From positions 186,001 through 250,000 of the forward strand of contig CAVSRC010000019.1 in NCBI GenBank assembly GCA_963730325.1: 64,000 bases of DNA, in the 5' to 3' direction. Positions 35,740 to 44,560 of this stretch are shown here, in pieces. Each line of letters begins with the position of its first letter. The stretch's first letter is position 1. The notes beneath the pieces were generated by a model. It was given only the letters and a program-made list of their open reading frames with translations, had not been told where the DNA came from and made no database searches. A program made the position numbers and the translations under genes. The DNA comes from CAVSRC01 sp963730325 (GTDB lineage: Bacteria > Pseudomonadota > Alphaproteobacteria > Rhizobiales > Kaistiaceae).

Positions 35740-37026
35740 ATGACCGCGATCATCGACATCATCGGCCGCGAAATCCTCGACAGCCGCGGCAACCCCACCG
35801 TCGAGGTGGACGTCATCCTGGAGGACGGCTCGCTTGGCCGGGCGGCGGTGCCTTCCGGCGCGTCCACCGGCGTTCACGAGGCGGTCGAGCTGCGCGACGG
35901 CGACAAGGCGCGCTACGGCGGCAAGGGCGTGCAGAAGGCCGTGGAAGCGGTCAACGGCGAGATCTTCGAGGCGATCGGCGGCCTGGAGGCCGAGAACCAG
36001 ATCCATATCGACAAGACGATGATCGCGCTCGACGGCACCCCCAACAAGGGCCGCCTCGGCGCCAACGCCATCCTCGGCGTGTCGCTGGCCGTCGCCAAGG
36101 CGGCGGCGGAGGCCAACACGCTGCCGCTCTACCGCTATGTCGGCGGCACCAACGCCCGCATCCTGCCGGTGCCGATGATGAACGTGCTGAACGGCGGCGT
36201 TCATGCCGACAATCCCATCGACTTCCAGGAATTCATGATCGTGCCTTACGGCGCGGCGACGCTGGCCGAATCCGTGCGCATGGGTGCGGAGACCTTCCAT
36301 GCGCTGAAGAAGGCGCTGTCCGACGCCGGCCTCAACACCAATGTCGGCGACGAGGGTGGCTTCGCCCCCAATCTGCAGACGGCGACCGAGGCGCTCGACT
36401 TCATCGTCAAGGCAATCGAGAAGGCCGGCTACAAGCCGGGCGAGGACATCGCCATCGCGCTCGATCCGGCCTCGAGCGAGTTCTTCAAGGACGGCGCCTA
36501 TGTCTATGCCGGCGAGGGCGGCAAGAAGCGCAAGCCCGCCGAGCAGGTCGCCTATCTCGGCGAGTTGATCGCCAAGTATCCGATCGTTTCCATCGAGGAC
36601 GGTCTGGCCGAAGACGATTGGGACGGCTGGAAGATCGCCACTGACGAACTCGGCGGCAAGATCCAGCTGGTCGGCGACGACCTGTTCGTGACCAACACCG
36701 AGCGGCTGGCCGAGGGCATCGAGAAGGGCATCGCCAACTCGATCCTCATCAAGGTCAACCAGATCGGTTCGCTCTCCGAGACGCTCGACGCCGTCGAGAT
36801 GGCCCACAAGGCGGGCTACACCAACGTCTTCTCGCACCGCTCGGGCGAGACGGAGGATTCGACCATCGCCGACCTGGCGGTGGCCACCAACAGCGGTCAG
36901 ATCAAGACCGGCTCGATGTCGCGTTCCGACCGCATCGCCAAGTACAACCAGCTCATCCGCATCGAGGAGGAGCTGGGCAGCGAGGCGGTGTTCGCCGGCA
37001 AGAGCGTGCTCGGCCGCCGGGGCTGA
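35740..37026 (+). CDS. eno: Enolase
   Basis: Enolase interconverts 2-phosphoglycerate and phosphoenolpyruvate. The 428-residue protein is complete. Seen are GREILDSRGNPTVEVDV, the catalytic loop PSGASTGVHEAVELRDGD, a Mg-site NVGDEGGFAPN, IALDPASSEF, VSIEDGLAEDDWDGW, QLVGDDLFVTN, NSILIKVNQIGSLSET and SHRSGETEDSTIADLAV. The ATG at 35740 fits the family start MTAIIDIIGREILDSRG; the upstream open frame is non-coding. It ends at a perfect intrinsic terminator and is followed by a minus-strand signalling gene. Confidence 0.98.
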   Translation: MTAIIDIIGREILDSRGNPTVEVDVILEDGSLGRAAVPSGASTGVHEAVELRDGDKARYGGKGVQKAVEAVNGEIFEAIGGLEAENQIHIDKTMIALDGTPNKGRLGANAILGVSLAVAKAAAEANTLPLYRYVGGTNARILPVPMMNVLNGGVHADNPIDFQEFMIVPYGAATLAESVRMGAETFHALKKALSDAGLNTNVGDEGGFAPNLQTATEALDFIVKAIEKAGYKPGEDIAIALDPASSEFFKDGAYVYAGEGGKKRKPAEQVAYLGELIAKYPIVSIEDGLAEDDWDGWKIATDELGGKIQLVGDDLFVTNTERLAEGIEKGIANSILIKVNQIGSLSETLDAVEMAHKAGYTNVFSHRSGETEDSTIADLAVATNSGQIKTGSMSRSDRIAKYNQLIRIEEELGSEAVFAGKSVLGRRG

Positions 37027-37049
37027 GAAACACAAGCGCACGAAATCAG

Positions 37050-37076
37050 AAGGGGACGGCACGGCCGTCCCCTTTT
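37050..37076. terminator. Perfect intrinsic terminator after eno (bidirectional)
   Basis: AAGGGGACGGC (37050-37060) and GCCGTCCCCTT (37064-37074) form an 11-bp stem with a 3-nt ACG loop, followed by TT within a TTTT run. It lies 23 bp after the eno stop and 18 bp before the stop of the convergent GGDEF-EAL gene, so it can end both. Confidence 0.85.
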
Positions 37077-37094
37077 GCGTCACGCCGCCGCAGC

Positions 37095-38684
37095 TTAAGC
37101 GGCGGTGCGCTGCGCTGACGGCTTGTGAATGGTAAGCAGCGCGGGCACCTCGTCCGCGGGAACCGGCCAGGAATAGAGGAAGCCCTGGCCGACGTTGCAG
37201 CCCTGCTCCTTGAGCCAGTCGGCGTCGGCGCTGTCCTCGATGCCTTCGGCGACGGTCGTCAGCCCCATGGCCTCACCGAGATTGATGACCGCAGCGACGA
37301 TCTTGGTGTTCTGCGGGTTGGAGCGGTGCGTGCCGATGAAGCTCTGGTCGATCTTGACGACGTCGAAGGGCAATTCGCGCAAATAGTAGAGGCTGGAATA
37401 GCCCTTGCCGAAATCGTCGATGGCGACGCGCACACCGGCGTCCTTCAACTGGTTGATGGCCTCCTTGGCCGCGTCGAGGTCGGCGACCAGCGCCGTCTCG
37501 GTCAGCTCGACCTCCAGCCGCGACGCCGGGAAGCCGGCGGCGGCGAGGACGCCGAAGATCTTCTGAGTGAGCTGTTTGTCCTGGAACTGGCCCGGGGCGA
37601 GGTTGAACGACAGCACCAAGGTCGGGTCCCAGTCGGCCGCGTCGGTGAGCGCGCGCCGCAGCAGGGCGAGCGAGAGGTCGCCGATCAGGCGGAGGTCCTC
37701 GGCCAGCGGAATGAAGGTGTCGGCCTCCAGCAGGCCGCGGGTCGGGTGGTGCCAGCGCGCCAGCACCTCGAATCCGAAGGTGGTGCCGTGGGCGAGGTCG
37801 ACCAGCGGCTGGTAGTAGGGGACGATGGCGTCGGTGCCGATTGCCTTGCGCAGATCGCTTTCGAGCGCCGCGCGCTCGTGCAGCGCTGCGTCGATAGAGG
37901 CGTCGAAGAAGGCGTAGCCGGCCGTCGTGCTCGCCTTGGCCCGGTACATGGCCATGTCGGCGCGCTGAACGAGCGCCTCCGCGTCGGCGGCGTCGTCGGG
38001 GAAGAGGGCGATGCCGATGCTGGCGCCGATCTCCACCGTGGCGCCATCGAGGTCGAACGGCTCCTTGAGCGCGGCCGTCATCCGGTCGGCGAAGCGCAAG
38101 GCGTGCTCCTTCTCGGCGCCACAGATGGCGAGGCCGAATTCGTCCCCGCCGAGGCGGGCGAGGATGTCCTCGCGCCGGACAAGGCGCTTGAGACGTTCGG
38201 AAACGGCGATCAGCAGCTTGTCGCCGACCTTGTGGCCATGGATGTCGTTCACCGGCTTGAAACGGTTGAGATCGATCAGCAGAACGGCGAAAGACTGGCG
38301 GGCGCGCCGCGCCTTGCCGAGGCAGCGCGCGAGCTCCTCGTCGAACAGACGGCGATTGGCGATGCCGGTCAGCGGATCGTGACGGGCAAGTTCCGCAGCC
38401 TCGATCTCGGCTTTGATACGGCGCTGGACCTCGCGGGCCAGCCGCCGCGTGCGCGCGATGAGGATGACGGCGAGGCCGATGGTGGCGATGAAGAAGGCGT
38501 TGGCGATCTCGTCGAGCTGCAAGTTCTCGTGCTCACGGGTGACGGCGTAGAACCAGTCGAAGGAGTTGAGCGCGCCGGACACGACGAAGCAGACCAGACC
38601 GGCGGCCAATATGGCGATCTCGAGCGGGCCGAAGAAGCGCCGCAGTGATGCCTGCGCGCGAGCGAGACGAGGGGATTCCGCCAT
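37095..38684 (-). CDS. Membrane-bound GGDEF-EAL cyclic-di-GMP signalling protein
   Basis: This 529-residue inner-membrane protein has two helices (IAILAAGLVCFVVSGAL and ANAFFIATIGLAVILIA) flanking a short periplasmic loop. Next comes a GGDEF domain with DPLTGIANRRLFDEEL and an intact RLGGDEFGLAICG, then an EAL domain reading FEVLARW in place of EALLRW, with IDDFGKGYSSLYYL and VVKIDQSFI present. Both cyclase and phosphodiesterase activities are possible; the EVL variant keeps the key Glu. I prefer the ATG at 38684 (AAGGCAGG ribosome-binding site); an ATG at 38756 would add 24 residues. It is a single gene convergent with eno. Confidence 0.9.
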   Translation of the reverse strand: MAESPRLARAQASLRRFFGPLEIAILAAGLVCFVVSGALNSFDWFYAVTREHENLQLDEIANAFFIATIGLAVILIARTRRLAREVQRRIKAEIEAAELARHDPLTGIANRRLFDEELARCLGKARRARQSFAVLLIDLNRFKPVNDIHGHKVGDKLLIAVSERLKRLVRREDILARLGGDEFGLAICGAEKEHALRFADRMTAALKEPFDLDGATVEIGASIGIALFPDDAADAEALVQRADMAMYRAKASTTAGYAFFDASIDAALHERAALESDLRKAIGTDAIVPYYQPLVDLAHGTTFGFEVLARWHHPTRGLLEADTFIPLAEDLRLIGDLSLALLRRALTDAADWDPTLVLSFNLAPGQFQDKQLTQKIFGVLAAAGFPASRLEVELTETALVADLDAAKEAINQLKDAGVRVAIDDFGKGYSSLYYLRELPFDVVKIDQSFIGTHRSNPQNTKIVAAVINLGEAMGLTTVAEGIEDSADADWLKEQGCNVGQGFLYSWPVPADEVPALLTIHKPSAQRTAA

Positions 38685-38891
38685 GACTGCCTGCCTTGAT
38701 CGAACATCGGCTGCGACGCCTTGCGACAAGATAGGCCCTGGGGATACCTGCAACATTTAACAGGGGTGGGAACTCCCGGACACGGTGAACCGGGGTTGAA
38801 GGCGCTTGCGAAAATTGTCGGCATTGCAACGGTCCATTAAGTCCCGTTGGCGCATGGTCGGTGAGTCGCCTTGCGGTAAGGCTCTGTGTTC

Positions 38892-39215
38892 ATGATTACG
38901 CGTCAGTACAAGAAGAGCCCTCTGCGGCGTCTGTGGATGCCGCTCGTCGCCGCCGGCTTCCTCGCCTATTTCGGCTTCCATGCCTTCTCAGGCTCATTCG
39001 GCATCTGGGCGATGGACCGCCTCAACGCCGACGCCGCCCGGCTGTCGGCGGAGTTCCATGACCTTAAGGCCGAGCACGACCGGCTCGAGAAGCGGGTCGC
39101 CAGCGTCAGGCCGACGAGCCTCGATGCCGATGTAATCGACAGGGAGGCGCGCCTGGCGCTCAACGTCATGCGGCCGGACGAGGTCGTCATTCGCCTGGAT
39201 GCAGCGCAGCAATAA
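38892..39215 (+). CDS. ftsB: Septum formation initiator / FtsB-DivIC family protein
   Basis: This 107-residue protein has the FtsB layout: a short cytosolic basic start (ITRQYKKSPLRRLWM), one membrane helix (PLVAAGFLAYFGFHAFSGSF), a coiled coil (ADAARLSAEFHDLKAEHDRL) and a C-terminal periplasmic segment with LDADVIDREARLALNVMRPD. FtsB links FtsL and FtsQ in the division complex. Its position just before pdhA and after eno is the usual one in Hyphomicrobiales. A GTG at 38886 could also start it, adding two residues. Confidence 0.88.
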   Translation: MITRQYKKSPLRRLWMPLVAAGFLAYFGFHAFSGSFGIWAMDRLNADAARLSAEFHDLKAEHDRLEKRVASVRPTSLDADVIDREARLALNVMRPDEVVIRLDAAQQ

Positions 39216-39310
39216 TCGCCCGCCACGGGCAGCGCCAAGGCATTGCCGGTGCCGCAGTGCAAAATAAGCATGTCCTGTCAGCATAGTAGCCTTGCACGGC
39301 AGGCGTGACC

Positions 39311-39332
39311 GCGACCTTGGATTGGTGGTCGC
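39311..39332. promoter_or_regulatory. Inverted repeat upstream of pdhA
   Basis: GCGACC (39311-39316) and GGTCGC (39327-39332) flank a 10-bp spacer that itself holds TTGGATTGGT. The dyad lies 55 bp before the pdhA start and could be an operator for a regulator of the pyruvate dehydrogenase genes. I know of no matching consensus, and a chance palindrome in GC-rich DNA cannot be excluded. Confidence 0.3.
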
Positions 39333-39387
39333 CTTCGGCTAGTTTCGCCCCAAATAAAGCAACAAGCTCACGTCGAGGGAGTCCCAC

Positions 39388-40455
39388 ATGCCCAAGGCCC
39401 AACGCAAGACGCGTGAACCGTCGGTAGCGGCCGGCGATACCACGTCGGCGAAGCCGCCTGTCGGGCTGGGCGCGGACATCACCACAAAACCGGCAAATCT
39501 CAGCCGCGAGGAAGAGCTGCAGGCCTTCCAGCAGATGCTCCTTATCCGCCGCTTCGAGGAGCGCGCCGGGCAGATGTACGGCATGGGGCTGATCGGCGGC
39601 TTCTGCCACCTCTATATCGGCCAGGAGGCGGTGGTCGTCGGCATGGAGATGGCGATCAAGGACGGCGACCAGGTGATCACCGGTTACCGCGACCACGGCC
39701 ACATGCTGGCCAGCGGCATGGATGCGCGCGGCGTCATGGCCGAGCTGACCGGCCGCGGCACCGGCTATTCGCGCGGCAAGGGCGGCTCGATGCACATGTT
39801 CAGCCGCGAGAAGGAATTCTTCGGCGGCCACGGCATCGTCGGCGCCTCGGTGCCGCTCGGCACCGGCGTCGCCTTCGCCAACAAGTATCGCGGGAACGAT
39901 CACGTCTGCCTGACCTATTTCGGCGACGGCGCCGCCAATCAGGGCCAGGTGTACGAAGCCTTCAACATGGCCGGGCTGTGGAAGCTGCCGGTCGTCTATG
40001 TCATCGAGAACAATCGCTACGCCATGGGCACCTCGGTCGATCGCTCCTCGGCGCAGACCAACCTCTCCAAACGCGGCATCTCGTTCAACATCCCCGGCGA
40101 GCAGGTGAACGGCATGGACGTGCGCGCGGTGAAGGCGGCCGGCGAGAAGGCGGTCGAGTGGGTGCGCGCCGGCAACGGCCCCTACATCCTGGAGATGCTC
40201 ACCTACCGCTATCGCGGCCATTCCATGTCCGACCCGGCCAAGTACCGCACGCGCGAGGAAGTGAACGACGTGCGCCAGCACCACGACCCGATCGAGATGT
40301 CGCGGGATCGCATCCTGGAGCGTAAGTTCGCGAGCGAGGACGAGTTGAAGGCGATCGAGAAGGAGGTCCGCGACCGGATCGCCGGAGCCGCCGATTTCGC
40401 CCAGCACGCGTCCGAGCCGGACCCGGCCGAATTGTGGACGGACATCTATCTCTAA
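39388..40455 (+). CDS. pdhA: Pyruvate dehydrogenase E1 component, alpha subunit
   Basis: PdhA, with PdhB, forms the thiamine-diphosphate-dependent E1 that decarboxylates pyruvate and reductively acetylates lipoyl groups. The 355-residue protein has an N-terminal Lys/Thr-rich leader, then LIRRFEERAGQMYGMG, the HMFSREKEFFGGHGIVGASV active-site region, the thiamine motif GDGAANQGQVYEAFNMAGLW ending in IENN, and the phosphorylation-loop-like YRYRGHSMSDPAKYRTREE. It is the first gene of the pdhABC run and ends 93 bp before pdhB. Confidence 0.97.
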   Translation: MPKAQRKTREPSVAAGDTTSAKPPVGLGADITTKPANLSREEELQAFQQMLLIRRFEERAGQMYGMGLIGGFCHLYIGQEAVVVGMEMAIKDGDQVITGYRDHGHMLASGMDARGVMAELTGRGTGYSRGKGGSMHMFSREKEFFGGHGIVGASVPLGTGVAFANKYRGNDHVCLTYFGDGAANQGQVYEAFNMAGLWKLPVVYVIENNRYAMGTSVDRSSAQTNLSKRGISFNIPGEQVNGMDVRAVKAAGEKAVEWVRAGNGPYILEMLTYRYRGHSMSDPAKYRTREEVNDVRQHHDPIEMSRDRILERKFASEDELKAIEKEVRDRIAGAADFAQHASEPDPAELWTDIYL

Positions 40456-40548
40456 TCGGGGGAGGAGCCCCGAGCAGCCTTCGCGCACAACGGAACAGAT
40501 GACCTGGACCGCCCCTCAGCGGCGCCGGCCTTGAGACGAGGAAAGCCC

Positions 40549-41952
40549 ATGCCGATTGACATTCTGATGCCGGCGCTTTCGCCCACGATGGAAGAGGGCA
40601 AGCTCGCCAAGTGGCTGAAGAAGGAAGGCGACGCGGTCAAGGCCGGCGACGTGATCGCCGAGATCGAGACCGACAAGGCGACGATGGAATTCGAGGCGGT
40701 GGACGAGGGCACGATGGGCAAGATCCTGGTGCCCGAGGGCACCGAGAGCGTCAAGGTCAACACGCCGATCGCGCGTCTTGTCGGCGATGGCGAGAGCGCC
40801 GACGATGTGGCCGCCGCGGCGAAGCCGGCAGCCGTCCAGAACGGCGACGGCGACAGGCAGCCGAAGGCGCCCGCGACCGGCGACAAGAAGGCCGAACCGG
40901 CGCCGGCGCTGCCGGCTGCGCCGAAGGAGCCGCTGGCCGCCGACCCCGACATTCCCGCCGGCACCGAGATGACCACCATGTCGGTGCGCGAGGCGCTGCG
41001 CGACGCCATGGCCGAGGAGATGCGCCGCGACCCGGACGTCTTCGTCATGGGCGAGGAGGTGGCCGAGTATCAGGGCGCCTACAAGGTCACCCAGGGCCTG
41101 CTGGAGGAGTTCGGCGCCAGGCGGGTGGTCGACACGCCGATCACCGAATACGGCTTTGCCGGCGTCGGCGTCGGCGCGGCGCTCGCCGGGCTGAAACCGA
41201 TCGTCGAGTTCATGACGTGGAACTTCGCCATGCAGGCGATGGACCACATCGTCAATTCGGCGGCCAAGACGCTCTACATGTCGGGCGGCCAGATGGGTTG
41301 TCCGGTGGTCTTCCGCGGGCCGAACGGCGCCGCAGCGCGCGTCGGCGCGCAGCACAGCCAGGATTATTCCGCCTGGTATACGTCGGTGCCGGGCCTCAAG
41401 GTGGTCCAGCCCTATTCGGCGGCCGACGCCAAGGGGCTGCTCAAGGCGGCGATCCGCGACCCCAACCCGGTCGTGTTCCTCGAGAACGAAATCCTCTACG
41501 GCCACACCTTCGAGGTGCCGAAACTCGACGACTACGTGCTGCCGCTCGGCAAGGCGCGTATCGCGCGGGTGGGCTCCGACGTGACCATCGTCTCGTGGGG
41601 CGTCGGCATGGGCTATGCGCTGCAAGCCGCCGACGAGCTCAAGGGGCTGGGCATCGATGCCGAGGTGATCGACCTCAGGACGCTGCGCCCGATGGACCTG
41701 GCGACGGTGGTGGAATCGGTCAAGAAGACCAATCGCTGCGTCACCGTCGAGGAAGCCTGGCCGGTGGCGTCGATCTCCTCCTATGTCGCCTCGGAGATCA
41801 CGGTGCAGGCCTTCGACTATCTCGATGCGCCGGCGCTCAAGGTGACCGGCAAGGACGTGCCGATGCCCTATGCCGCCAATCTGGAGAAGCTCGCGCTGCC
41901 CAACGTCGCCGAGGTGATCTCGGCGGTGAAGGCGGTCACCTACACGGCCTGA
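40549..41952 (+). CDS. pdhB: Pyruvate dehydrogenase E1 component, beta subunit with N-terminal lipoyl domain
   Basis: This 467-residue protein is a fusion typical of alphaproteobacteria. Residues 1-77 form a lipoyl domain with the lipoylated Lys in EIETDKATMEFEAVDEG. An Ala/Pro-rich linker (about 85-135) follows, then the E1-beta domain from MTTMSVREALRDAMAEEMRR, with FVMGEEVAEYQGAYKVTQGL, DTPITEYGFAGVGVGAALAG and RTLRPMDLATVVESVKKTNR. The ATG at 40549 has a GAGGAAAG ribosome-binding site; a start 18 bp upstream is possible. Its lipoyl-coding DNA is nearly identical to that of pdhC. Confidence 0.96.
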   Translation: MPIDILMPALSPTMEEGKLAKWLKKEGDAVKAGDVIAEIETDKATMEFEAVDEGTMGKILVPEGTESVKVNTPIARLVGDGESADDVAAAAKPAAVQNGDGDRQPKAPATGDKKAEPAPALPAAPKEPLAADPDIPAGTEMTTMSVREALRDAMAEEMRRDPDVFVMGEEVAEYQGAYKVTQGLLEEFGARRVVDTPITEYGFAGVGVGAALAGLKPIVEFMTWNFAMQAMDHIVNSAAKTLYMSGGQMGCPVVFRGPNGAAARVGAQHSQDYSAWYTSVPGLKVVQPYSAADAKGLLKAAIRDPNPVVFLENEILYGHTFEVPKLDDYVLPLGKARIARVGSDVTIVSWGVGMGYALQAADELKGLGIDAEVIDLRTLRPMDLATVVESVKKTNRCVTVEEAWPVASISSYVASEITVQAFDYLDAPALKVTGKDVPMPYAANLEKLALPNVAEVISAVKAVTYTA

Positions 41953-41967
41953 TCGGGGGACACGCCG

Positions 41968-43367
41968 ATGCCCATCAACATCCTGATGCCCGCGCTGTCG
42001 CCGACCATGGAGTCGGGCAATCTCGCCAAGTGGCTCAAGAAGGAGGGCGACGCGGTCAAGGCCGGCGACGTCATCGCCGAGATCGAGACCGACAAGGCGA
42101 CGATGGAATTCGAGGCGGTGGACGAAGGGACGCTCGGCAAGATCCTGGTGCCGGAAGGCACGGCCGACGTCGCCATCAACCAGCCCATCGCCATTCTGCT
42201 GGAAGAAGGCGAGGACGCCAGCGCCATCAAGGACGCTGCCGGCTGCCTCGCGCCGGCCGCACCTGCGGCGCGAAGCCCGCCGCAACCGCAAGGCTGAAGG
42301 GCTCAGCCGCTGCAGCGCGCAGCCTCCCGGCAGCACCGGCGCCGACGCCATGCGCCTGTCGCCCGTGGCAAGGGTGGTCGCTGCGCACCGGCAGGCCGAA
42401 CGGCTCGGCTGGCCGCATCCTCGCATCGCCGCTCGCCCGGCGTCTGGCCAGGGAAGCCGGCATCGACCTTGCCAGCGTGCAGGGCAGCGGACCGCATGGC
42501 CGCGTGATCAAGTCCGACATCGACGCCGCTACGGGCGGCGCGCCGCTGCGTGCGCCGGCAGCGCCGGCTGGCCGCGCCCGCTCAGGCGGCGCCGGCAGCG
42601 CCGCGGCTCCGGCCGCCGCGCCGTCCATGAGCGATGCGCAGATCATGCAGCTCTTCGAGGAGGGCGAATACGACGTCGTCCCCCACGACAATGTGCGCAA
42701 GATCATCGCCAGGCGGCTGGTCGAGGCGAAGACCACGATCCCGCATTTCTATCTGACCGCCGATACCGAGATCGACGCGCTGCTGGCGCTGCGCCGGGAG
42801 ATCAACGCGTCTGCCCCGAGGGACAAGGACGGCAATGCCGCCTACAAGGTCTCGGTCAACGACCTCATCATCAAGGCGCTGGCGATGGCGCTGATGCGCG
42901 TGCCGGACGCCAACGTCACCTGGACCGAGGGCGGCATGCTGCACCACAAGCGCGCCGACATCGGCGTGGCGGTGGCGATCCCCGGCGGCCTGATCACGCC
43001 GGTGGTGCGCCATGCCGACAGCAAGCGCATCTCGGACATCTCCAACGAGATGAAGGATCTGGCGGCGCGGGCCAAGGCGCGGCGGCTGGCGCCGGAGGAA
43101 TATCAGGGCGGGTCGTCGGCGGTCTCCAATCTCGGCATGTACGGGATCAAGGACTTCGCCGCGGTGATCAACCCGCCGCACGCGACGATCCTGGCGGTCG
43201 GCGCCGGTGTCGAGAAGCCGGTGGTGCGCGACCACAAGGTAGAGATCCGCACGATCATGTCGGTGACGCTGTCAACCGACCATCGCGCGGTCGACGGCGC
43301 GCTCGGCGCGCAACTCCTCGCCGCCTTCCGCGACTATATCGAGAAGCCGGCGGCGATGCTGGCGTGA
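41968..43367 (+). pseudogene. pdhC: Dihydrolipoamide acetyltransferase (E2) gene, frameshifted in the linker; may be a sequence error
   Basis: E2 transfers the acetyl group to CoA and forms the core of the complex. The first frame encodes a normal lipoyl domain (EIETDKATMEFEAVDEG) and then stops at 42297. The second half lies in another frame: the E1/E3-binding domain ASPLARRLAREAGIDLASV, then the catalytic domain with KTTIPHFYLTADTEIDALLA, NDLIIKALAMALMRVPDANV and the active site STDHRAVDGALGAQ, ending at 43367. A single missing C near 42262-42275 (GCGGCGCGAAGCCC) would join them as APAAPKPAATA. An additional compensating slip near 42350 is possible. The split protein would lack a lipoyl-linked core. 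Confidence 0.9.
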
Positions 43368-43585
43368 GCCGCTTGACCGCCGTCTCCATCCGTCCCGCGC
43401 GCGCCGACGCCATGGACCTCGTCGCCTTCGTCGATATGGCGGGGGAGGGGTTTGCCTCCTGTTTCTGGAGCACGATGGCCGGGGCCGGCCAGTCGCCGAT
43501 CGAGATCGGGCGGCGGCCGCTGAAGCCCTTTCCCGGTTACAAGCGCGGCGGCGGCTGGGTGCTGCTGGCGAAGCCGCATTTCTGA
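43364..43585 (+). pseudogene. Internally deleted GNAT acetyltransferase remnant
   Basis: A GTG start overlaps the pdhC stop (GTGA). The 73-residue product begins like a GNAT of about 180 residues: IRPARADAMDLVAFVDMAGE and SCFWSTMAGAGQSPIEIGRR. It then jumps to KRGGGWVLLAKPHF, which looks like a C-terminal strand. The acetyl-CoA-binding centre (R/Q-x-x-G-x-G/A) is missing, so it cannot be an active acetyltransferase. The junction is in frame, as after an internal deletion of roughly 100 codons. The identification rests on the first 45 residues. Confidence 0.55.
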
Positions 43586-43700
43586 CGTGCCGGTCGCGGC
43601 TAGGGCTGTCGCCGGCGGCATGTTAGGGAGGGCGGCGAACGAAAACCGCGCGAACCGCGGGCCGGTTGCCGGCCCCGAGCGGGAAACGGGGAGCCTGGGT

Positions 43701-44120
43701 GTGAAACGACCGCTCCATGCGCACGTTCTGGCCGGGCTGGCGGCCCTCGCCCTGGTGGTGGCGGTGGGCGCGCTGTGGCTGCTGCATTACCGCTCCTATC
43801 CGCGCGGTACCGGCTTCGACGACCTGACCGGCGTCTTCGTGCCCTTCGTGCTGCTCATCCTGACCGGCTTGTGGTTGATCATCCGCGCGCTGCTCGAGCA
43901 TCGCCTGCGCTGGCGGTCGCTGACCGTGTTCATCACCGCGCTTGCCTTTGCGTTGGCCCCGGTCGTCCTCTATTGCGGGCCGGTGGCCTGCTTCGCGCCC
44001 GGCCCCAACCGCTTCATGGGCTGGTTCGTCGTCATCGGCGTTGCGCTCGGCGCGCTCGTCCACCACCTCGTTCTCAAACGCCTGACACCGGAGGCACACG
44101 ATGCGACCCGTCATGTCTGA
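43701..44120 (+). CDS. Small multi-pass membrane protein, unknown function
   Basis: This 139-residue protein starts at a GTG with a GAG ribosome-binding site 8 nt upstream. Four hydrophobic segments are visible: HVLAGLAALALVVAVGALWL, VFVPFVLLILTGLWLIIRAL, LTVFITALAFALAPVVLYCG and FMGWFVVIGVALGALVHHLV. I do not recognise a family. Two cysteines (LYCGPVACF) lie five residues apart, probably at the membrane surface. Its end overlaps the next secreted-protein gene by 20 bp, which suggests joint expression. Confidence 0.7.
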   Translation: MKRPLHAHVLAGLAALALVVAVGALWLLHYRSYPRGTGFDDLTGVFVPFVLLILTGLWLIIRALLEHRLRWRSLTVFITALAFALAPVVLYCGPVACFAPGPNRFMGWFVVIGVALGALVHHLVLKRLTPEAHDATRHV

Positions 44121-44430
44121 CCGGCGGGCAGGGCTCGCCGCGCTGCTGGTGCCGCTCATGCTTGTCGGCACCACGGCGGCGCAGGCGGCGCTCTCGCCCT
44201 ACTGGCAGAGCGCCCGGGAGTTCGCCACGATCGTCAACGATCCGCGCGTCAACGCGGCACTGAAATACGAGGAACCCATCCTCTCGATCGGCCTGACGGC
44301 GCCCGACACCTACGCGTTGCGCACCGAGCGTTGCACGCTGACCGTCAGGATCGTCGACAAGCCGGGCGAGCCCGGCCTCATAGGGCCGCGTCCGTTCGAC
44401 ATCGCGGTCGGCAAGGCGGACTGCCGCTGA
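44101..44430 (+). CDS. Small secreted two-cysteine protein, paralogue 1
   Basis: This 109-residue protein has a signal peptide (AGLAALLVPLMLVGTTAAQA, cleavage near residue 29). The mature part reads SAREFATIVNDPRVNAALKY, then ALRTERCTLTVRIVD and ends GKADCR. The pattern REFATIVNDPRVNAAL...TERC...C is shared with the gene at 44561, so the two arose by duplication. The two cysteines probably form a disulfide bridge in the periplasm. No known domain is recognised. It overlaps the upstream membrane-protein gene by 20 bp. Confidence 0.75.
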   Translation: MRPVMSDRRAGLAALLVPLMLVGTTAAQAALSPYWQSAREFATIVNDPRVNAALKYEEPILSIGLTAPDTYALRTERCTLTVRIVDKPGEPGLIGPRPFDIAVGKADCR

Positions 44431-44560
44431 TTGGCCCGCCATACCCGCACGACATTTCCGGGTTGCGGCACGCGACTAGGGCGGCGTTGCGCCGCATGAT
44501 AGGAAGGCCGGGCCGGGACGGATCGGACCGGGACGAGACGCAAAGAGGAGAGGAAAGACG

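Noticed and set aside
40611..43367. A 918-codon open frame covering pdhB and pdhC
   Set aside because: Its first 540 codons are an off-frame shadow of pdhB, rich in Arg and Gly. Only the part after about 42270 matches E2, which is best explained by the pdhC frameshift.
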